A stretch of 15,676 nt of DNA from DATKMG01 sp035541995. GTDB taxonomy: Bacteria > Acidobacteriota > Terriglobia > Versatilivoradales > Versatilivoraceae. Under the pieces are notes generated by a model that worked only from the letters and a program-made list of their open reading frames with translations, was not told where the DNA came from and searched no databases. Where the stretch lies: positions 1-15,676 of the forward strand of contig DATKMG010000548.1 of the NCBI GenBank assembly GCA_035541995.1, written 5' to 3'. Positions 8,303 through 13,845 of the stretch are shown here, in pieces. Both the position numbers and the translations under genes were made by a program. Position 1 is the first letter of the stretch. Each line of letters begins with the position of its first letter.

Positions 8303-8331
8303 TCGACTCAACCCGACGGCCATCTTATTAT
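8303..8331 (+). promoter_or_regulatory. Sigma70-like promoter for the TonB receptor-CcmH-SCO operon
   Basis: TCGACT (8303-8308) matches four of six -35 bases. After exactly 17 bases, TATTAT (8326-8331) matches five of six -10 bases, with a repeat of the same hexamer three bases later. The poor -35, placed directly after the RegA-type box, is typical of an activator-dependent promoter. The 5' leader to ATG 8466 would be about 125 bases. Confidence 0.5.
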
Positions 8332-8465
8332 TATAGCTCTGCGTGACAACAGACTTGTGACCAGCCCCGGCCGGGATGGACGGCAGTTTGCCTGTCTGTG
8401 CAAGTTGCCGAGCCTCACTTGGTCCGGGCGACAAGTCGTATTTGAAGCAAGACAACAGGGGGAAC

Positions 8466-10700
8466 ATGAATCGAAAGGTCCTTTTGGTGGGGTTCGTGGC
8501 TCTGGTGATGTTGGTATCCATTGAGGCCTGGAGCGCTATTTTTGGCGACGTACGAGGAATCGTAGCCGACCCGCAACAGCGCCCGGTCAGGGGCGCCAAG
8601 ATCATTCTCAAAGCGCGCGGTTCGGATCTGAGCCTGTCCGCGCAGAGTGATGGGGAGGGACGGTTCTTCTTTCGCACCATTACGGTCGGCGAATATTCGA
8701 TCAGTGTGGAGGCAAAAGGCTTCAAAAGCGTGGACCAGCCTGTCACTGTCGTCTCCAACAGCGCGCCGCTCCTGCAGTTCCAACTGGAACTGGCGCCCGT
8801 GACCGAAAGCGTCGAAGTGATCGATCGGCCCGAGCTGGCCGGATCGGATTCCGCCACGCCAACCACTCTTCTTAGCCGTGATCAGATTGAGCAAACGCCC
8901 GGCGCTGACCGCACCAACAGCGTGGCCATGATCACGAACTACGTTCCTGGCGCCTATATGGTTCATGACCAGCTTCACGTCCGAGGTGGGCATCAGGTGA
9001 CCTGGCTTGTGGACGGTGTACCCATCCCAAACACCAACATTGCTTCCAATGTGGGTCCGCAGTTCGATCCTAAGGATATCGATTACCTGGAAGTGCAACG
9101 TGGCGGTTATTCCGCTGAGTATGGGGACCGCACTTACGGTGTCTTCAATGTGGTTCCTCGCTCAGGATTTGAAAGCAACCGCGAAGCCGAGTTGACTGTC
9201 AGCTACGGCAATTTCAATCAAACCAACAACCAGCTGAAGTTTGCGAGCCACAGCGAGCGGTTTGCCTACTACGCCAGCGTAAATGGCAACCGCAGTGACT
9301 TCGGCCTGGCGACCCCGACTTCAGAGGTGTTGCATGATCAGGCCAATGGCATCGGGGGCTTTGCATCCCTGATCTATAACGCAAACCCGTCAGACCAGGT
9401 TCGGTTCGTGGGCGGAGCACGGGGCGATCATTACCAGGTCCCGAACGATCCGGACGCGCAAGCGGCCGGAATCCGCGACGTCAATGAGGAACGGGACGTT
9501 TTTTCTCATTTTTCATGGGCGCATAGTTTCAACACGAATCTCTTACTCACGGTTTCACCTTTTTATCACTTCAACCGCGCCGACTATATCGGCAACTACA
9601 TTGGAGCCGAAGGGGACGAAGGGCCCATCGTTCCGCGGGATCAGCACGACTCGCACTATGCAGGAGGACAAGTCATCCTGAGTGCTTTGAGTCGGAATAA
9701 CGACGCCAAGGTGGGTTATTACGGGTTCTACCAGAGAGACGACGCTTTCTTCGGACTGCGAGCCACAGATGGAAGCGGACTCAGCCTTGCCCAAACCGAG
9801 CAGCCTACCGGCAATCTGCAAGCTGTTTTCCTGGAAGATCAGTTCAAGCTCACTCGATGGCTGACCTTGACTGGCGGTATTCGATTCACCCATTTTCAGG
9901 GCTCATTCAGTGAAAATGTGACCAGTCCGAGGGTCGGCAGCACCATCCGGCTGCCTCGCCTCAACTGGGTTCTGCGCGGTTTTTACGGACGTTACTACCA
10001 GGCTCCGCCTCTCTCCACCGTGTCCGGACCCTTGCTGGAGCTGGCCTTGAGTCAGGGCTTCGGGTTCCTGCCTTTGCACGGGGAACGGGATGAAGAATAT
10101 CTGGTCGGGCTGGCCGTTCCCCTTCGAGGGTGGACCCTCGACACCGGTTATTTTCACACGGTCGCCAAGAACTTCTTCGACCACGAGACCCTGGGCAATT
10201 CCAATATCTTTTTTCCTCTCACGATCGAACGGGCGAGAATCAAAGGATTAGAGGTGTCTGTCCAGTCACCCCAGCTCTGGAAGCGTGGCCAGGTTTCAAT
10301 TGCCTATTCGCATCAATTTGCCGAGGGTGCTGGGGGGGTCACAGGCGGGTTGACCGATTTTTCTCCTCCCGATGAAGGATATTTTTTCCTCGATCATGAT
10401 CAGCGTCACACCCTGAATATCGGATTCAACCTCTCGCTTCCGAGTCGTAGTTATGCGGCTGGAGCTTACCATTATGGCTCCGGCTTCCTCGACGGGGAAG
10501 GACCTGACCACCTACCGGGGAACCAGACTTTCGACGTCTCTCTGGGCAAATCATTCGGAGAAAAATGGTCAGTTGCAGTCCATGCTCTGAATGTTGCCAA
10601 CCGCCGCTTTTTACTGGACAACAGCGAAACCTTCGGAGGTACGCACTACATCGACCCGCGACAAATCTATGGCCAAGTCCATTACCGATTTCACTTCTAA
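8466..10700 (+). CDS. TonB-dependent outer-membrane receptor with CarboxypepD_reg-like domain
   Basis: A 744-residue receptor. ATG 8466 was chosen over an in-frame upstream start at 8376 because AGGGGG precedes it and a clear signal peptide begins there (MNRKVLLVGFVALVMLVSI, cleavage near AWSA). Residues about 25-115 form a carboxypeptidase-regulatory-like beta sandwich (GDVRGIVADPQQRPVRGAKI). The plug follows at about 127-230 (QLHVRGGHQVTWLVDGVPI, YLEVQRGGYSAEYGDRTYGVFNV). The rest is a 22-strand-type barrel with many aromatic strand ends and the terminal YRFHF expected for BamA recognition. The ligand is unknown; a metal (copper or iron) or a haem-like cofactor would fit the downstream CcmH and SCO genes. 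First gene of a three-gene operon, 46 bases before the CcmH-like gene, and divergent from regBA. Confidence 0.93.
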   Translation: MNRKVLLVGFVALVMLVSIEAWSAIFGDVRGIVADPQQRPVRGAKIILKARGSDLSLSAQSDGEGRFFFRTITVGEYSISVEAKGFKSVDQPVTVVSNSAPLLQFQLELAPVTESVEVIDRPELAGSDSATPTTLLSRDQIEQTPGADRTNSVAMITNYVPGAYMVHDQLHVRGGHQVTWLVDGVPIPNTNIASNVGPQFDPKDIDYLEVQRGGYSAEYGDRTYGVFNVVPRSGFESNREAELTVSYGNFNQTNNQLKFASHSERFAYYASVNGNRSDFGLATPTSEVLHDQANGIGGFASLIYNANPSDQVRFVGGARGDHYQVPNDPDAQAAGIRDVNEERDVFSHFSWAHSFNTNLLLTVSPFYHFNRADYIGNYIGAEGDEGPIVPRDQHDSHYAGGQVILSALSRNNDAKVGYYGFYQRDDAFFGLRATDGSGLSLAQTEQPTGNLQAVFLEDQFKLTRWLTLTGGIRFTHFQGSFSENVTSPRVGSTIRLPRLNWVLRGFYGRYYQAPPLSTVSGPLLELALSQGFGFLPLHGERDEEYLVGLAVPLRGWTLDTGYFHTVAKNFFDHETLGNSNIFFPLTIERARIKGLEVSVQSPQLWKRGQVSIAYSHQFAEGAGGVTGGLTDFSPPDEGYFFLDHDQRHTLNIGFNLSLPSRSYAAGAYHYGSGFLDGEGPDHLPGNQTFDVSLGKSFGEKWSVAVHALNVANRRFLLDNSETFGGTHYIDPRQIYGQVHYRFHF

Positions 10701-10746
10701 TGGGATGCTGAATCCAGTTGCTTTGGCCGGGCTGGACGCCTGAGCC

Positions 10747-11223
10747 ATGAATTTCGGTTCTCTCGCGCTAACGTTTCTAATGATCGGGAGCATCAACTCC
10801 CAGGCCGAGCAGGGCGGCCGAATCGCCCACTTGGAGAATGCGCTTCTGGCTCCCTGCTGCTATCGTGAACCTGTCTCCCGACACCAAAGTGAAGAAGCCG
10901 CCGCTCTTCGGTCGGAGATCACAAAGTGGGTTGCGGAAGGCAAATCTGACCGCGAGATCCTGGAGTACTGCAAGGCCAGGTACGGCCTTGCCGTGCTGGC
11001 AGAACCCGATGGGATAGCGAGCCAGGTTGTGTATGGCACTCCAATTATTGCTTTGTTTTCTGCCACTTTTGGGTTGATCTGGCTGATCCGGAAGTGGGCT
11101 TTCCAGGGATTTCGAAACGGGTGCACCACCCGCAAGCTCCACCATGATCACCCACCTTCCGATTCCGAAGTCCCCGAAGAATTTCGGAGGAGAATTGAAA
11201 TTGAATTGAGAGGCCTGGATTGA
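10747..11223 (+). CDS. CcmH/CycL-like cytochrome c biogenesis protein with a vicinal CC motif
   Basis: A 158-residue protein; an in-frame TGA at 10741 fixes ATG 10747 as the first ATG. Signal peptide about 1-20 (cleavage near SQA-EQ). The CcmH N-terminal three-helix domain is recognised by ALLAPCC, then EEAAALRSEITKWVAEGKSDREILEYCKARYGLAVLAEP. A single membrane helix follows (about 101-120) and then a basic and acidic cytoplasmic tail. Canonical CcmH has LRCxxCQ; here the pair is adjacent, Cys37-Cys38 in APCCYREP, a divergent form. It may reduce apocytochrome c or another thiol target such as the Cu site of an oxidase subunit. The stop codon overlaps the start of the SCO gene by four bases, so the two are translationally coupled. 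Confidence 0.85.
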   Translation: MNFGSLALTFLMIGSINSQAEQGGRIAHLENALLAPCCYREPVSRHQSEEAAALRSEITKWVAEGKSDREILEYCKARYGLAVLAEPDGIASQVVYGTPIIALFSATFGLIWLIRKWAFQGFRNGCTTRKLHHDHPPSDSEVPEEFRRRIEIELRGLD

Positions 11224-12176
11224 TTCGTTCATTGTTCTCCGCCAGAACCAAGGAGTGCGATACCGACCCCACGAGGCAACTGGCCCGGAACCCTGCTTCG
11301 ACTGGTGAGCCGACGTCCCATGTCCCTCTATTCAGCGTGCTGCTGTTGTTCGTATTGATTGGCGGTCCATTGGGAGGGTGCCGGCAAAGTAGCAAGCCTC
11401 CCCAGACGCGTTATGAGCTCAAAGGAAAGACCCTCTCGGTGGACAAGAAACTCCACATGGCGACCATTGCTCACGAAGCGATTCCCGGTTTCATGGGCGC
11501 CATGACCATGACATTTCCAGTAAAGGACGAAGAAGCTCTGAGCAGACTCGAAGCTCGCGACCAGATCCTGGCTATCCTGGTTGTTGAAGAGGGGAACTTC
11601 TGGCTGGAAAATCTTGTGATTACGAAGGGGCCATCAGTTCCCGGCAACAGCAGCCTTCAGGTATCGCAAGAGCCTGAACCAGGAAGCGAAGTACCCGATT
11701 TTCAGCTTGTCAATCAAAATGGCAAGGCCATCCACTTCCATCAGTATCGCGGTTCGATGCTGTTGCTCACCTTCGTCTATACACGGTGTCCTCTCCCTGG
11801 GTATTGCCCTTTGATGAGCCGCTATTTCAATGAAATCAAAACTGAACTCCTGACTCGTCCCGACTTGCACAAGGCCACTCACCTGCTGAGCATCAGTCTT
11901 GATCCCCCACACGATACCCCTGCTGTCTTGAAGAAGTATGGGTCGTCGTACACTCGAGACTTTGATCATTGGGAATTTGCCGTTCCTGAGGCTGCCAATC
12001 TGAAGTCACTGGCCAGTTGGTTCGGATTGAGCTACTGGGAAGACGGGGACCAAATCATTCACAGCTTGCGAACGGCTTTCATCGATCCCGAAGGCAGGTT
12101 GTTCAAGCTCTACAAAGGGAATGAATGGAAACCTGAGGAGGTTATCAGGGATCTCGAGACCCTCAGATCGAGATGA
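11220..12176 (+). CDS. SCO1/SenC-like copper chaperone lipoprotein with N-terminal copper-binding domain
   Basis: A 318-residue protein starting at TTG 11220, overlapping the previous stop by four bases (TTGA). The hydrophobic segment 38-53 ends in LGGC (Cys54), a plausible lipobox, so it is probably membrane-anchored. Residues about 64-136 resemble a CusF-type copper-binding module, with His85, Met92, Met95 and Met97 in HEAIPGFMGAMTMTFPV. Residues about 155-316 are the SCO thioredoxin fold: FVYTRCPLPGYCP carries Cys190 and Cys196 in a CX5C spacing instead of the usual CX3C, and His281 in IIHSLRTAFID is the third copper ligand. SCO proteins load the CuA centre of cytochrome oxidase or act as thiol reductases. 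The position after a CcmH-like gene and opposite regBA supports a role in oxidase assembly. Confidence 0.92.
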   Translation: MIRSLFSARTKECDTDPTRQLARNPASTGEPTSHVPLFSVLLLFVLIGGPLGGCRQSSKPPQTRYELKGKTLSVDKKLHMATIAHEAIPGFMGAMTMTFPVKDEEALSRLEARDQILAILVVEEGNFWLENLVITKGPSVPGNSSLQVSQEPEPGSEVPDFQLVNQNGKAIHFHQYRGSMLLLTFVYTRCPLPGYCPLMSRYFNEIKTELLTRPDLHKATHLLSISLDPPHDTPAVLKKYGSSYTRDFDHWEFAVPEAANLKSLASWFGLSYWEDGDQIIHSLRTAFIDPEGRLFKLYKGNEWKPEEVIRDLETLRSR

Positions 12177-12364
12177 CATGCCGCGGGCCTTGTTCCAGCA
12201 AAGCACGAAAGGCTCCCGCTAGACGCAGTGCAGATCGGAATGGCTGGAACTATCTCAGGGGGGCTCGTGGCAGGAAGGACATCTCCTTAGAATGGTGAGC
12301 GCCAACCCCTCATCTGACTCTCGTTGGTTCTTCGTTTTTGACAAGCTGTTTAGAAGGATAGCCA

Positions 12365-12484
12365 ATGAATAGCCGCTTTTCTCAGTTACTTGTCATTTCA
12401 GCCATGTTCCTCAGCCCAGGAGTCATGTTTCATGCTGACTCTCCCCAAGGGCGGATCGCCGGTGTGCTAAAAGATCAGGATGGT
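12365..12484 (+). pseudogene. N-terminal scrap of a TonB-dependent receptor
   Basis: ATG 12365 has a good upstream AAGGAT. The first ~40 codons read as a signal peptide (MNSRFSQLLVISAMFLSPGVMF) followed by SPQGRIAGVLKDQDGAV, the exact opening of a carboxypeptidase-regulatory-like domain as in the other two receptors of this window. After GAV the similarity ends: the frame runs on with unrelated residues to a stop at 12589, and no plug or barrel follows. It is therefore a decayed or recombined receptor 5' end that keeps its translation signals. 12177-12364 upstream shows no gene. Confidence 0.65.
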
Positions 12485-12489
12485 GCCGT

Positions 12490-12672
12490 ATCTTCAACCT
12501 TTTCGACAGACATTACTTCGAAGCCAGCGCCGAGGGCGGCCGTTCCTAGATCGCTCCCGGTGTCCCGAAGTCTTCTACAGGCTCAATAAGAATGGACTTT
12601 TGGCTTTCGCTGACTCCCACGGTGGAGTCGCTTGTGGCGCAGGCGCTGGCCGTTCTGCTCATCTTTGGCTCT
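12490..12672 (+). pseudogene. Possible FTR1-type permease C-terminal remnant
   Basis: One plus-strand frame reads RIFNLFDRHYFEASAEGGRS, then TAG at 12547, then MDFWLSLTPTVESLVAQALA (from ATG 12592) and VLLIFGSY. The last part resembles the final membrane helix of FTR1-like iron permeases (fuller forms read like LGxYPTxESLxAQ). The TAG falls where Trp would be plausible. The frame then leads into the methyltransferase frame through residues without similarity. A near-duplicate 15-base pair of repeats (12671-12685 and 12686-12700, 11 of 15 identical) sits at the break. The family assignment rests on a short motif and could be wrong. Confidence 0.35.
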
Positions 12673-12750
12673 TATTCGCCTCCGGCTTATTTCTCGCCGG
12701 CGGTATGCACGATCACCTCAATGAAGCAAGGGATTTGTGGGAGACTCGAT

Positions 12751-13470
12751 ATGCAAAACTTGAACAGATTGCGGCGGAGAGTATTACTACAATCTCTCGC
12801 CCTGTTTCCCGCCGCGGCAGATTCAGCGTCAGAGAAGTCCTCACCCCTTGATGATGATCGTGCGGGGTGGAATCGAGTTTACACCTATGACATCGCTAGA
12901 CTTGCCCCGAACCTTGACCGGTTTCTTGCGCAGGTTATCGAGGGACGCAAGCCGGGCCTGGCGCTTGACGTAGGGATGGGACAGGGGCGGAATTCGTTCT
13001 TTCTCGGGCGTCTGGGTTGGGACGTGACAGGCGTGGACATTCCGGATAAAGGCATCGAGCTCGCCGAAAAAGAGGCTGCCCGGCTAAGGTTGAAGATCTT
13101 CTGCGTGCTTGCAGACATTGCCGCGTTCGACATAGGCAAGACGAAATGGGACCTGATCGTGGACGTTTATGTGGGCCACTTGATCTTGCTCAAGGCAAGT
13201 CGCCTTGCCCAGGAACTCACTTCCGGAGGACAACTGCTGGTCGAGCAATATCACCGCGACATTGGGCGTGTCTCGCTGTCCGGTGGACAGCTCGGCTACC
13301 CGGTGAATGCTCTGCTGGAGACGTTTATCCCGGCGCTCCGCATCGTCCAGTACAAAGGTGTGCTCCATTCTCCCGACTGGCGAGGCCAAGGCGAGCGGGC
13401 GTCGCTGGTACGTATGCTGTCAGGGAAGGGATATGCCGTGGATGTTCATATTCGACGAGGACACCCGTGA
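12751..13470 (+). CDS. Class I SAM-dependent methyltransferase with Tat-like leader
   Basis: A 239-residue protein. I chose ATG 12751 because GGGAG (12739-12743) lies seven bases before it and residues 1-24 look like a twin-arginine leader (RLRRRVLLQSLALFPAAADS). The in-frame starts at 12592 and 12721 would add unrelated remnant sequence. The Rossmann-fold motif I is LDVGMGQGRNS (72-82), followed by motif II acid in VTGVDIP (Asp96), motif III near LADIAAFD (120-127) and motif IV-like WDLIVDVY (133-140), then SGGQLLVEQYHRD. This is the Methyltransf type common in acidobacteria. The substrate is unknown. A secretion-type leader on a SAM enzyme is unusual because SAM is cytoplasmic. It is surrounded by iron-uptake gene remnants, which do not suggest a substrate. 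Confidence 0.85.
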   Translation: MQNLNRLRRRVLLQSLALFPAAADSASEKSSPLDDDRAGWNRVYTYDIARLAPNLDRFLAQVIEGRKPGLALDVGMGQGRNSFFLGRLGWDVTGVDIPDKGIELAEKEAARLRLKIFCVLADIAAFDIGKTKWDLIVDVYVGHLILLKASRLAQELTSGGQLLVEQYHRDIGRVSLSGGQLGYPVNALLETFIPALRIVQYKGVLHSPDWRGQGERASLVRMLSGKGYAVDVHIRRGHP

Positions 13471-13473
13471 CCG

Positions 13474-13650
13474 ATGTTTTTGCTACTTCGCATGGCTGAA
13501 CTGCTGGCTGACCCATCGATCATCCACTTTGCGGACATTCATCAATTTCCACCTTTCCGCATCGTAGTGAGTGTTCTCGGTCTCGTCATCACTATGCTTT
13601 CCGTCACGGGCATTTACATCTGATGGCGAGAACTGGTGGGAAGAAAACTA
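13474..13650 (+). pseudogene. PepSY-type membrane protein C-terminal remnant with in-frame TGA
   Basis: Four bases after the methyltransferase stop, one frame reads ADIHQFPPFRIVVSVLGLV, then ITMLSVTGIYI, TGA (13621-13623), then WRELVGRK. This is the last membrane helix and basic tail of PepSY-associated TM proteins, whose usual ending is LSVTGxYIWWRKR. The TGA sits where the first Trp is expected, so TGG to TGA is the simplest explanation. The frame continues open to a TGA at 13714. Intact PepSY proteins are often encoded beside siderophore TonB receptors, which fits the receptor scrap at 12365. Only the C-terminus is present, so this is a remnant. Confidence 0.6.
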
Positions 13651-13833
13651 GCTGCTTCTCGAGTAGTTCGGGATTCTGAGATTCAGGCGGTAGCAATTCG
13701 ACCGGGAAAGGGATGAAAGATGATTCTGCGTTGGGTCAGTTCACTCGAGGGAATCGGCCGATCTCTGCTCACTTCACCATTATGGACAGGAGCAGTTCGC
13801 AAGCAGCGCAGTGGCCAAATTGCGCTTTCAATA

Positions 13834-13839
13834 AAGGAG
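13834..13839 (+). promoter_or_regulatory. Ribosome binding site AAGGAG that selects a TTG start
   Basis: AAGGAG is followed after six bases by TTG 13846. The nearest ATG in frame (13858) is 18 bases away, too far for this site. An upstream in-frame ATG (13720) has only a weak AAAGGG and would add 42 residues with no signal-peptide character at the front. Confidence 0.5.
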
Positions 13840-13845
13840 ATCCTG

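Noticed and set aside
8264..9098. Minus-strand frames of 200 and 227 codons opposite the receptor start
   Set aside because: They are antisense to an unmistakable TonB receptor and show no domain.
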